NCBI GenBank assembly: GCA_039944535.1
Contig: JBDUYP010000004.1
Span: forward strand, 186,001 to 250,000
Source: JAMZMI01 sp039944535
GTDB lineage: Bacteria; Bacteroidota; Bacteroidia; Cytophagales; Cyclobacteriaceae
Length of the DNA stretch: 64,000 nucleotides
Direction: 5' to 3'
The position numbers were made by a program, and so were the translations under genes. The notes under the pieces are model-generated. The model did not search any database. It was given only the letters and a program-made list of their open reading frames with translations, and was not told where the DNA came from. Below are positions 45,508 through 53,072 of the stretch, one piece after another. The number at the start of each line of letters is the position of its first letter. The first letter of the stretch is position 1.

Positions 45508-46338
45508 CTATTTGTCATAAATAAATGCCTTGAGTTGTTTTTCCTGATTCGCATTAATTCTTACCAGGTTGGTTATCAACCAGCCGGAGTTCATTCCTGG
45601 TCGGTTGTATTTAGCCAATTCGAAATACCAGCCATCAGGGCTGAAAAAGTGAAATTTCACATTGGTCACGGTCTGAAACTTCAGATTGGTATTTTTCAAT
45701 TCATAGAGAAACAGTGAAACATAATCTGGCTCAAACGAATCCTTTGTATATGACTCTGGGTTATGCTCTCCCTGAAAGGCCTTTCTCAGGTTCATAAAAT
45801 CCAGTTCGTGACTCATAGGGTGTATAAATGGCTTTGACGAAGTGGTATCTTTGGAAAAGGAATTTTTAAAGGGATCAAACAACACATCGGCTATAACCCA
45901 CTCATATCCCTGACCTTGCGGCTGCAGTTCCATAAACAGAATCAACCGTGATTTTTTGCCTTTGTAGGTAAAGTCAGTTGCCACTTCTGCAAACCATCCG
46001 TTTTCATGGAAATTTAAAAATGCGGGATTTTTCCTATCTGTCATTTCATCTATAAATTCCTCTTTCAGATCGGAGTTTATAGATGATTGCAAATCAAAGA
46101 GATAGGGCAAATAATCTTGTCTAATTTTTCGGCTTCTATATTGCCTATTGTCCTCGTATAGGCGATTTCCATCCTTGTCTTCTTCTCCATTAAACCGGCG
46201 GAAAAACTGATTGACTTGCTTGGTATCAGCTCTGAGTTTATCCTCATGGCCTGCCATATCATCAAGCAGGTTTCCCTGCCCGAGCAAGGAAACCTGCAAT
46301 GCTACAAGTCCTAAAAAAAATATTGAGAACCTTATCAT
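45508..46338 (-). CDS. Secreted hypothetical protein of the LRR operon
   Basis: The start is ATG 46338 (frame open to 46383), which gives a signal peptide (MIRFSIFFLGLVALQVSLLGQ). The mature protein contains VNQFFRRFNGEEDKDG, a segment I recognise from other uncharacterised Bacteroidota secreted proteins, and an alpha+beta domain ending in WLITNLVRINANQ. It ends 1 bp before the start of the LRR gene and overlaps the upstream gene by 4 bases, so translation is coupled. No enzymatic motif. Confidence 0.8.
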   Translation of the reverse strand: MIRFSIFFLGLVALQVSLLGQGNLLDDMAGHEDKLRADTKQVNQFFRRFNGEEDKDGNRLYEDNRQYRSRKIRQDYLPYLFDLQSSINSDLKEEFIDEMTDRKNPAFLNFHENGWFAEVATDFTYKGKKSRLILFMELQPQGQGYEWVIADVLFDPFKNSFSKDTTSSKPFIHPMSHELDFMNLRKAFQGEHNPESYTKDSFEPDYVSLFLYELKNTNLKFQTVTNVKFHFFSPDGWYFELAKYNRPGMNSGWLITNLVRINANQEKQLKAFIYDK

Positions 46339-46910
46339 ATAGTTGTTTCTGCTACTCGAATATCTCCAAGCAACACATCCCAAAATTCGATGGTTCTACC
46401 TGCGATTTGAGTCTGTTTCTTCTCTACATAAATGGTGATATCCTTTTTGGTTGTGTCTTTGTAGCTCAGTCCGTCTTCAGATTTTCCTTCAAACCGCTGA
46501 TAGATGGTTATTACTCCCACAAACTTACCGTCTGGTTGCTGCTCCAAATCACTTATATAGTGAATATCGTACCATTTGATGGTCACTTTATCATAGTTCA
46601 ACGCCATCAACCTATTGAAATAATCTCGGACTTTGTAATAGTTTATTTCCTCAGAAGTAAGTGAGGAAACACCCATTTCACTGTCCGGAGCAAACAGTTC
46701 TTCTGCTCTATCCATCACACGAGTGGCCTCTGAGTATGGCGTTTTCTTATCGCCAATAAGCGAAATGTATTTGCTCAAATCTTTAACTTTTTCAAGCGCA
46801 AGAGAGTCAATCGCTTGCTTCCTTTTAGGGCTAATATTATCTGATTGAGCTTGAGCAGCAAAACCCACCACGACAAGCATTGTAAACGCATATAGCTTAT
46901 TCAATTTCAT
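46335..46910 (-). CDS. Secreted hypothetical protein, related to the LRR protein N-terminus
   Basis: The protein has 191 residues with a signal peptide (MKLNKLYAFTMLVVVGFAAQAQ). Its mature part (KYISLIGDKKTPYSEATRVM ... YKVRDYFNRLMAL) aligns by eye with the N-terminal domain of the nearby LRR protein (YLLNTVGSEKTSQRDKEVII ... VKAYLQDVDFFFRD), both ending in a beta strand-rich half. Shared ancestry is likely. It overlaps the next gene by 4 bases. Function unknown. Confidence 0.78.
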   Translation of the reverse strand: MKLNKLYAFTMLVVVGFAAQAQSDNISPKRKQAIDSLALEKVKDLSKYISLIGDKKTPYSEATRVMDRAEELFAPDSEMGVSSLTSEEINYYKVRDYFNRLMALNYDKVTIKWYDIHYISDLEQQPDGKFVGVITIYQRFEGKSEDGLSYKDTTKKDITIYVEKKQTQIAGRTIEFWDVLLGDIRVAETTI

Positions 46911-46930
46911 CTTATTCAGTTTTAAAATTC

Positions 46931-47425
46931 TTAAAGTATTTTTCTCAATACAAGCTCTTTGACATTGCCATTATCATCATAGACAATATCCTGAACCTTG
47001 TTGGTGTTTTTCTTCTGATCTTTCAAATAGTTCAGATACTTTTTGATAGTAGTGGGTTGGTCATAATCTACCTGACCACTTTGGCTGTATATTTCGATCA
47101 AGACTACAGCATCCTCTGATGAAAACATGCTCAGTGCCTCAGCAATGTTGTTATTGGCTTCAGGGACACTGCCGGCGTTGGCAATAGCCGAAAAGTATTG
47201 AGAAATTTTTTCTGCTTTGGATGGTGCAGGCGGGTTGATTTCCTCTGCTGTAATTTCCTGCTCTTCATAAGTCTCAATTTCCTCCTGAATCTCCTGCGCC
47301 ACTTCTTTAGTGTCTGAGATGTCGGTGGCTTTCTTCTTGTTTTTACAGGAAACAGCCAAAATACATATAATCATTATGGGAATCATACGATTCCAGCCTA
47401 GTGAGTTTTTAATTCTGTTTATCAT
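46931..47425 (-). CDS. Lipoprotein at the head of the LRR operon
   Basis: The protein has 164 residues. A lipobox (IMIICILAVSC, Cys at about 27) is followed by a Lys/Thr spacer and a long acidic stretch (VAQEIQEEIETYEEQEITAEEINPP). A compact C-terminal domain comes next (KISQYFSAIANAGSVPEANN, VVLIEIYSQSGQVDYDQPT). The downstream gene starts 21 bp later. The first gene of the operon probably tethers the complex to the outer membrane; this is inference. No known domain. Confidence 0.78.
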   Translation of the reverse strand: MINRIKNSLGWNRMIPIMIICILAVSCKNKKKATDISDTKEVAQEIQEEIETYEEQEITAEEINPPAPSKAEKISQYFSAIANAGSVPEANNNIAEALSMFSSEDAVVLIEIYSQSGQVDYDQPTTIKKYLNYLKDQKKNTNKVQDIVYDDNGNVKELVLRKIL

Positions 47426-47544
47426 AGTTTTTGTGTCTTATTTAATTCGCTGTTTAGATACTTAATCTTATCAAACGAACTCTTGTCTGCAAATAGCATT
47501 CCATTTTGAAATTTAATTCTGTTATTGACAGTAAATACTTTTAA

Positions 47545-47712
47545 ATGGTTCTAATAAGACAAAATAGCATGGATACTTCACCATTTAGAGAAAACAATTC
47601 TCGAAACGAGACTGTTATTCTAGCAAAGGTTATTGATGCTTTCGGCATTCTAAAAGCATTTTTTATCTATATTTACAACTTGTGCTTTTGGAAAAAGGGA
47701 CGCAACCGTTAG
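47545..47712 (+). CDS. 55-residue small protein (uncertain)
   Basis: ATG 47545 opens 55 codons, or 47 from a second ATG at 47569. The N-terminal half is polar, and the C-terminal half hydrophobic and aromatic (IDAFGILKAFFIYIYNLCFW), followed by the basic end KKGRNR. This is a tail-anchored or membrane-peptide pattern. It ends 29 bp before the next gene on the same strand. No homologue known to me; the AT-rich context makes chance possible. Confidence 0.4.
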   Translation: MVLIRQNSMDTSPFRENNSRNETVILAKVIDAFGILKAFFIYIYNLCFWKKGRNR

Positions 47713-47741
47713 GAAAGAAAATTACAATCAATTAAAATATT

Positions 47742-48119
47742 ATGTTAGAAAAATCCAGAGAATCAGTACCATACGCTAAGCTATTGGGAGATGTTATTGG
47801 AAAAGTCAAAAAACAAGGTTTCTCAGATATTCGTGCGGACCTTGAAGACTATGAGGCCCCACACCAGATTACTGGTAAAACAAATGATGTGAATTTCACT
47901 CCTGATCTTACTGCGGTTAAGGACGAGTCAAAAAATTACTTTGAGATTGCTCAAAAAATCGAAAATACCAGAGACCTGGTTAACAAATGGAAGTTGCTGG
48001 AAACTTTGGCTTCTATGAAGAATGGAACTTTTCAAATCTATGTACCACATGGACAGATGAAGTTTACTCAAGAACTAATTGCAGCGCACAATATCAAAGC
48101 GACTTTAGTAAAGTTATAA
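47742..48119 (+). CDS. Conserved hypothetical protein, possible nuclease-like fold
   Basis: The protein has 125 residues with no signal or TM. A pattern of helix, then FTPDLTAVKDESKNYFEIA, then helix and strands (GTFQIYVPHGQMKF, IKATLVKL) recalls the PD-(D/E)xK core (PD, then E after a beta-hairpin), but the last lysine is replaced by alanine, so activity is doubtful. The gene is followed by a strong intrinsic terminator. Unknown function; the fold comment is inference. Confidence 0.75.
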   Translation: MLEKSRESVPYAKLLGDVIGKVKKQGFSDIRADLEDYEAPHQITGKTNDVNFTPDLTAVKDESKNYFEIAQKIENTRDLVNKWKLLETLASMKNGTFQIYVPHGQMKFTQELIAAHNIKATLVKL

Positions 48120-48141
48120 GCATCAGACAATTAAAATATTG

Positions 48142-48165
48142 AAAGCCTCATTCGAGGCTTTTTTT
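48142..48165. terminator. Rho-independent terminator, probably bidirectional
   Basis: Stem AAAGCCTC / GAGGCTTT (48142-48149 and 48154-48161), four-base loop and a T run through 48165. It serves the plus-strand gene ending at 48119 and, read backwards with its A run, the minus-strand CvfB-like gene, whose stop lies at the hairpin foot. Confidence 0.85.
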
Positions 48166-49009
48166 ATGCTTTGACTATTTTGTCTTCTTCTATTTTGATG
48201 CGCTTATTCTTGTAGAGTACCCCTATGGCTTTCTTAAAGTTCTTTTTGCTCATTTGTAGCAGATCGTAGATTTCTTCCGGTTTGCTCTTATCATGCAGCT
48301 CCAGTTCTCCTCCGTTCTTATCCAAAACGTCTAGAACTTTATCCGCATTTGGTTCAATGCTCTGAAGGCCAAATCCCACGCGATGCATTGTCACGTCAAT
48401 TTTGTTATCAGCTCTTATGGCTTTGATATAGGCAGTCACCTTCTTTCCGAACTCAACTTTACCAAAAACCTCATTTCTGTAAATCAAGCCACGGTATTTA
48501 TTGTTAATGATGGCATTGTATCCAAGCTCGAATTCATCATAAATCATGATTTCCACTTCGTCGTTCACCTCAAGATCTATCTCTTCACTTTGAACAAACT
48601 TGTTTACATGCGAGGACCCTACCAGCCGATCGGTAATCTCATCAACGTACATATACACCATGTAAAACTGGCCTTCCTCCATTCTTTTGGCTTGCTGCCG
48701 AAACGGAACCAACAGGTCTTTTTCAATTCCCCAATCTAAAAAAGCTCCAAATGACGTGACTTGTTTTACCTGCAGGTAGGCAAACTGATCGCGCTCGATT
48801 TTGGGCTTCATTGTGGTGGCAATGATCCTGTCTTCTGAGTCATTGTAGATAAAAGCTTCGATTTCATCACCTACTTTAATCCCCTCTGGTACCCACTTGG
48901 TAGGCATCAGGATTTCTTCTATCTCATCGCCAATGTAGATTCCAAAATCTGTTTCTTTTAAGACTTTGAGAGTATTGAATTTACCAATTTCAACAATAGG
49001 AATAGCCAT
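48164..49009 (-). CDS. cvfB: CvfB-like S1-domain RNA-binding protein
   Basis: The protein has 281 residues from ATG 49009 (the frame is open to 49078). The CvfB layout is visible: several S1-like OB folds (TDFGIYIGDEIEEILMPTK; SFGAFLDWGIEKDLLVPF; GLIYRNEVFGKVEFGKKV) and a C-terminal winged helix (KPEEIYDLLQMSKKNFKKAIG). CvfB proteins bind RNA and affect expression of many genes in Gram-positive bacteria; Bacteroidota homologues are common. A TACCTTTG box lies 19 bp upstream of the start. Confidence 0.9.
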   Translation of the reverse strand: MAIPIVEIGKFNTLKVLKETDFGIYIGDEIEEILMPTKWVPEGIKVGDEIEAFIYNDSEDRIIATTMKPKIERDQFAYLQVKQVTSFGAFLDWGIEKDLLVPFRQQAKRMEEGQFYMVYMYVDEITDRLVGSSHVNKFVQSEEIDLEVNDEVEIMIYDEFELGYNAIINNKYRGLIYRNEVFGKVEFGKKVTAYIKAIRADNKIDVTMHRVGFGLQSIEPNADKVLDVLDKNGGELELHDKSKPEEIYDLLQMSKKNFKKAIGVLYKNKRIKIEEDKIVKA

Positions 49010-49027
49010 TTGATCAGTTTTAAGGAG

Positions 49028-49035
49028 CAAAGGTA
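49028..49035 (-). promoter_or_regulatory. Bacteroidota -7 promoter box of the CvfB-like gene
   Basis: On the minus strand the sequence is TACCTTTG, matching TAnnTTTG, 18 bp upstream of the start codon at 49009. It is the same sequence as the helicase -7 box. Confidence 0.45.
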
Positions 49036-49100
49036 TTTGAATTATGTCGGCTATTTTATCTTCGCCAAATATTAGCATTCAAATAACAAACCAAAAAAAT

Positions 49101-49538
49101 ATGAAAAGCGCTGAAATACACACAAACAAGGGTGTGATGAAGTTGAATTTTTATGAAGCAGATGCGCCCAACACGGTGGCTAACTTTGTGAAACTTGCCA
49201 AAGAGGGATTCTACGATGGTCTTAAATTTCACAGGGTAATTCCTGATTTTATGATCCAGGGTGGCTGCCCCAACGGAATAGGAAATGGCGGACCGGGCTA
49301 TCACATAGACTGTGAACTGGACGGTGAAAACCAATACCATGACAGAGGTGTGATATCTATGGCTCATGCAGGAAGAAACACCGGTGGTTCTCAGTTTTTT
49401 ATCTGCCACAACAGACAAAATACGCAGCATCTGGATAGAAACCACACGGTTTTTGGAAAGGTGTATGAAGGACTTGACGTGATTGACGATATTGGTCAGG
49501 GTGACGTGATGGAAAAAGTAGTGATCCTGGAAGATTAA
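49101..49538 (+). CDS. Peptidyl-prolyl cis-trans isomerase, cyclophilin type
   Basis: The protein has 145 residues from ATG 49101 (an in-frame ATG at 49044 adds 19 unlikely residues). Cyclophilin motifs: APNTVANFVKLAKEGFYDGLKFHRVIPDFMIQGG, with catalytic Arg in FHRV and Gln in MIQGG, then GVISMAHAGRNTGGSQFFI. No signal peptide, so cytoplasmic (PpiB-like). It catalyses proline isomerisation in protein folding. It is divergent from the CvfB gene and followed 3 bp later by the DUF5615 gene. Confidence 0.95.
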   Translation: MKSAEIHTNKGVMKLNFYEADAPNTVANFVKLAKEGFYDGLKFHRVIPDFMIQGGCPNGIGNGGPGYHIDCELDGENQYHDRGVISMAHAGRNTGGSQFFICHNRQNTQHLDRNHTVFGKVYEGLDVIDDIGQGDVMEKVVILED

Positions 49539-49541
49539 AGA

Positions 49542-49895
49542 TTGCGGTTTTTAATAGATGAGAATTTGCCTCCAGTTCTTGCTTCTCTTTTTAGAGATCA
49601 CGGGCTGGAGGCTTTTCATATCAATGAAGCCAACATCAAAAAGCCCGTAAAAGATGATGGAATTAGACGGTTTTCACTTCGCTATGACGATGCGGTGATT
49701 ATAAGTCGTGATGATGATTTTGTCAAAAGCTATGTCTCCAGAAAAGTCCCCCATCATTTGATTTATGTTTTTGATTTGACAAGTAGGTCTGAAATAATCA
49801 GTGCTTTTGAGAAGCATCTGGACGAACTGATATTCCTAATGAAAAGCAATGAGCTTGTAGAACTAAATGCTGAAGGAATCAAAAAGCATTTCTAA
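49542..49895 (+). CDS. DUF5615 PIN-like protein
   Basis: The protein has 117 residues from a TTG start, 3 bp after the cyclophilin stop. It begins FLIDENLPPVLASLFRDHG and contains DDAVIISRDDDFVKSY, the acidic set of the DUF5615/Mut7-C-like PIN fold (D and E near the N-terminus, DDD in the middle). Such genes usually follow a DUF433 antitoxin and are thought to be RNase toxins. Here no antitoxin gene is near; the partner is a cyclophilin gene. Either a solitary PIN nuclease or the remainder of a toxin-antitoxin pair. Confidence 0.85.
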   Translation: MRFLIDENLPPVLASLFRDHGLEAFHINEANIKKPVKDDGIRRFSLRYDDAVIISRDDDFVKSYVSRKVPHHLIYVFDLTSRSEIISAFEKHLDELIFLMKSNELVELNAEGIKKHF

Positions 49896-51116
49896 CTAAA
49901 AATTCAGAATTAAATCGAACTGTGTCAGGCTTTGCGACAGATAATTGGTGTATGGTTGGGTATCCAGATCACCCGATTTTTTGAGTGCCTGAAGAAATCG
50001 GTATCTCAATTGCATTTGCGATTCATTCAGTTTGCTCGTAAGGTAGTATTCATACTCCGCCAACTTTTTATACTCACTCAACCCTGCCTCTCCTGCAGCA
50101 ATTGTTCTCTTGAGATTAGCTAGTTGTCCTTCTTTGCTCTGTATGAGCCGCACTTGGCTTGCCAGTTCTTCCAGCCTGAGTGCTTCATAAGTGTCTTCTC
50201 TTTGCTCGGCCTTTTCAAACTCTTTATACTCAGCTCGTTCTTCTATCAACTCTAACTCGCGCCGCTGAAGATCTGGCTTATCTGAATTGAAAATAGGAAC
50301 ACTCACACCAATTTGAAACCCAAGGTGATCATCTATGTCGCCACCCCTCTCTATATCATACTCAGCCTGAATAAACCCGATATTGCTGAAGGCTTCAGCT
50401 TTCTTTATGGTCATGATGGACTCTTCCTGCTCCAGTTTGGCCTGCTCCGATAGCAATTCCAAAGAAGGTATTTCCTGCTCTCTATGGATGATGTTGAGTA
50501 TCTGATCTACTGTAATCCAATCAAAATCTTGAAAATCAGGTGTCGAAGCAATTTGCGAATACTCAAAAGCCTGGGCCAGCACGTTCTGCTTCATTTGCAG
50601 ATTGGAGACCAGTATTTGCTGTTTGGTGATCTCCTGCTCTATGTCTATCACATCCCCAATATCCATAATTTCAGACATGGAAATTTTCTCAATTTCCTGT
50701 AACGACTTGATATAGTTTTTGGTGGAGCTAAGGGCCGATTGTATATAATAACTCTCAACAATCAATTCATATCTACTGTATAAAATCTCATTGATAGACT
50801 TACGTCTTTCTAGTGATTGCTGAGATAAAATGAGTTTTCTATAATCACGATTGGCTTTTATTTCCAAAGGATTGATCAGACTGAACCTGACACGATAGTC
50901 CTCAAGGCCTACCTCACGGTCATTGGAGCGGGCCCTGATGTCCACTTCTCTGAGCCAGGGGGAATTAAACTTGTGCGTAGCTAAATAATCCTCACGCGCC
51001 AAAACCTGAATCATTTCATCTTCTGAAACAGGTTTGGATAGAACGTCGGATACTTTGAGTTGGGCCGAAGCGTAAAATGAACCAACAAGCAACAAAAAAA
51101 CTGTCCAAAATTTCAT
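49896..51116 (-). CDS. TolC-family outer membrane efflux protein
   Basis: The protein has 406 residues: signal peptide (ending SFYASAQ) and the long alpha-helical barrel pattern of outer membrane efflux proteins, with the mid-helix VSVPIFNSDKPDLQRRELE (typical TolC turn) and heptad-rich segments. It is the third gene of a DUF4956-HlyD-TolC operon; its start overlaps the HlyD gene end by 4 bases. It would form the outer-membrane duct for export. Its stop codon lies immediately next to the stop of the convergent DUF5615 gene. Confidence 0.85.
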   Translation of the reverse strand: MKFWTVFLLLVGSFYASAQLKVSDVLSKPVSEDEMIQVLAREDYLATHKFNSPWLREVDIRARSNDREVGLEDYRVRFSLINPLEIKANRDYRKLILSQQSLERRKSINEILYSRYELIVESYYIQSALSSTKNYIKSLQEIEKISMSEIMDIGDVIDIEQEITKQQILVSNLQMKQNVLAQAFEYSQIASTPDFQDFDWITVDQILNIIHREQEIPSLELLSEQAKLEQEESIMTIKKAEAFSNIGFIQAEYDIERGGDIDDHLGFQIGVSVPIFNSDKPDLQRRELELIEERAEYKEFEKAEQREDTYEALRLEELASQVRLIQSKEGQLANLKRTIAAGEAGLSEYKKLAEYEYYLTSKLNESQMQLRYRFLQALKKSGDLDTQPYTNYLSQSLTQFDLILNF

Positions 51117-52123
51117 TCTACCTCTTTTGGATATACGAATACTTTTTCACCGTTTAAAAAACGATTCTCTGACGGTATTTTGATGAATACTTCCTGCCCG
51201 TAGCTCTTCACACTTTGATTAGGTTGGATCTTTTCTGGGTAGTCCGTAATTCTGGCACCAAGTTCTAAAACAACGCCATTGACGCTATATAGTCTGTTTT
51301 CTGAAACAACACGAACCTCTGTTCCGGAATTAACCGGGTAAGAAATGGACTCATTCATGAAGGCCTTAATCAAAGTAGGCTTGAGTTCATACAGTGTCAA
51401 AACTGATTTGAAGGGCGGCACAAGTTCATCCAACTGCACTCCTACCGCACCAATGATTCCGTCAAACGTAGCAGTTTTGATAAGCGAGCCATACTCTTCT
51501 TGTAAGGACGTCAATTCTTTGTTGAGAATGGTAATCTCACTCTCGATGAGCGCCTTTTTATCTGAGGCACTAATGGCAAGTCTTTCCTTTTCCTTTCTGG
51601 TGTAAGACTTAACCTCCGCGATCTCCTGCTTCAAGGAAAGGATCTTCATTTTCATTAAGGAATCCGAATGAGACTGCCCCCCTGATTCAGCAGCAATTTC
51701 GCTCAGCTTTTTTAGCATTGCACCTTTTTGGCTGAGTTCTGTTTTTAGCTCGGCTAAGTCAACATTCAGTCTATTGATTTTTCCTTCGGTTTCTATTTCC
51801 AGCAGTGCCACCTTGCTGCTATACTCTTGCTCATTTTGAACCAGCTCTGACTCAAGCCGTTCAAGTTCATTTTCTTTCTTGTCTATCTCCAATGATAAAT
51901 CCGGCCTGGAAACGACCAGCAAAGTATCACCCTTCGAAACTTCTTGCCCAGTCACTACTTTGATGGACTGAATGACGACTGGCTTGGCATAGCTGATTCC
52001 CGTGACCTGTGATTCTACCAAGGCCACCATGGCTTCTGTGCGACTCCTGTATCGCAGAGAAATAATAGCCAAAAATGCAATAAGGGATATCCAAATTAAA
52101 GGAAGTATATATTTTCTAATCAT
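51113..52123 (-). CDS. HlyD-family periplasmic adaptor (membrane fusion protein)
   Basis: The protein has 336 residues: one N-terminal TM (about 7-24), a lipoyl-like half (GISYAKPVVIQSIKVVTGQEVSKGDTL), a long coiled-coil hairpin (about 75-210), the second lipoyl half (FDGIIGAVGVQLDELVPPF) and a beta-barrel domain. It links an inner-membrane component to the TolC duct. Here the inner-membrane partner is the DUF4956 protein instead of an ABC or RND pump. Overlaps both neighbours by 4 bases. Confidence 0.9.
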   Translation of the reverse strand: MIRKYILPLIWISLIAFLAIISLRYRSRTEAMVALVESQVTGISYAKPVVIQSIKVVTGQEVSKGDTLLVVSRPDLSLEIDKKENELERLESELVQNEQEYSSKVALLEIETEGKINRLNVDLAELKTELSQKGAMLKKLSEIAAESGGQSHSDSLMKMKILSLKQEIAEVKSYTRKEKERLAISASDKKALIESEITILNKELTSLQEEYGSLIKTATFDGIIGAVGVQLDELVPPFKSVLTLYELKPTLIKAFMNESISYPVNSGTEVRVVSENRLYSVNGVVLELGARITDYPEKIQPNQSVKSYGQEVFIKIPSENRFLNGEKVFVYPKEVE

Positions 52124-52797
52124 AATTGCTCCGAAACCCTCCTTCTTGAAATTTTTAAATCATCCACACCGTCTATTTTAAGTGCTGCAAAAGCATCTTC
52201 TATGGTCACATGTTCTTTTAACATAACTGTAAATGAGTAGCGCTCAGGTCTCTCTGCTCTTTCTCTTATATCTCTCAGTTCCACATGCGTTCCTATATTT
52301 TCTAAAAGCGCCTGAATCTCTGTCAGCTTTTGAGTTTCGACTAAACCACATTCTACTTCATACATATCTGAAGCCTTTGCCTTATAGCTTGAGAAATTGA
52401 GCAGAAAAGCTGTAGCACAAAATATAGATGTGCCTGCCACGGCCACAGCGTAACCATACACCCCTGTGGCTATACCAACAGAAAGCGCTCCGAAAATGAA
52501 TATGATATTTCTAGGGTTTTGAATATTCATCCTAAACCTAATAATGGCCACTGCACCGATTATACCAAACCCGACGGCCAGATTATTGCCTACCGCCATC
52601 ATGATCATAGATGTCACCAGCGAACTCAGTATCATGGCCTGAAAAAGGTTCTTTGAAAAATGATCTCCCGCATACGTGAGCTTATAAGTATAGGCCAATG
52701 CTGTACTCAAAACAAGAGCAAGCAAAAGCGAGTAGAGGGCTACTTCAAAAGAAGGATAATCATAATACTGATTGCCTTCCTGAAAGAAATCAAACAT
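52120..52797 (-). CDS. DUF4956 membrane protein
   Basis: The protein has 225 residues: four TMs over about 20-130 with the signature GNNLAVGFGIIGAVAIIRFRMNI, which resembles the MgtC core, then a cytoplasmic ferredoxin-like domain (about 140-225; TIEDAFAALKIDGVDDLKI). DUF4956 proteins commonly occur with VTC-type polyphosphate polymerase domains or CotH kinases; neither is present here. In this operon it is coupled to HlyD and TolC genes, suggesting an inner-membrane part of an exporter or an assembly factor. Function is not established. Confidence 0.88.
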   Translation of the reverse strand: MFDFFQEGNQYYDYPSFEVALYSLLLALVLSTALAYTYKLTYAGDHFSKNLFQAMILSSLVTSMIMMAVGNNLAVGFGIIGAVAIIRFRMNIQNPRNIIFIFGALSVGIATGVYGYAVAVAGTSIFCATAFLLNFSSYKAKASDMYEVECGLVETQKLTEIQALLENIGTHVELRDIRERAERPERYSFTVMLKEHVTIEDAFAALKIDGVDDLKISRRRVSEQL

Positions 52798-53072
52798 ACT
52801 TAATCATTAAAATTGTGAAGTTGCACTTAACAACGGGTTTACTTTCTTAATATTGGCGTAATATATAATTGAACATTTCAAACGAAAAATTTCTTATCAA
52901 AGTATCTTATGATGAGCTCATTGTTCTTTAGTATGTAGAAGCTTCAGATTGGATTCGTCTTAATTTCAAAGCACGTTGTAATCCAATGACAAAACGAAAA
53001 GTTTAGCACAAGAGCCGCATGCAGCATAAATTCACTAATTTTAGGGCTTAGGCTTTTAACCATAACACCCCA

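Noticed and set aside
47742..48119. Assignment as an active PD-(D/E)xK nuclease
   Set aside because: PD and E are in plausible positions, but the catalytic lysine position is alanine and length is short; kept as hypothetical.
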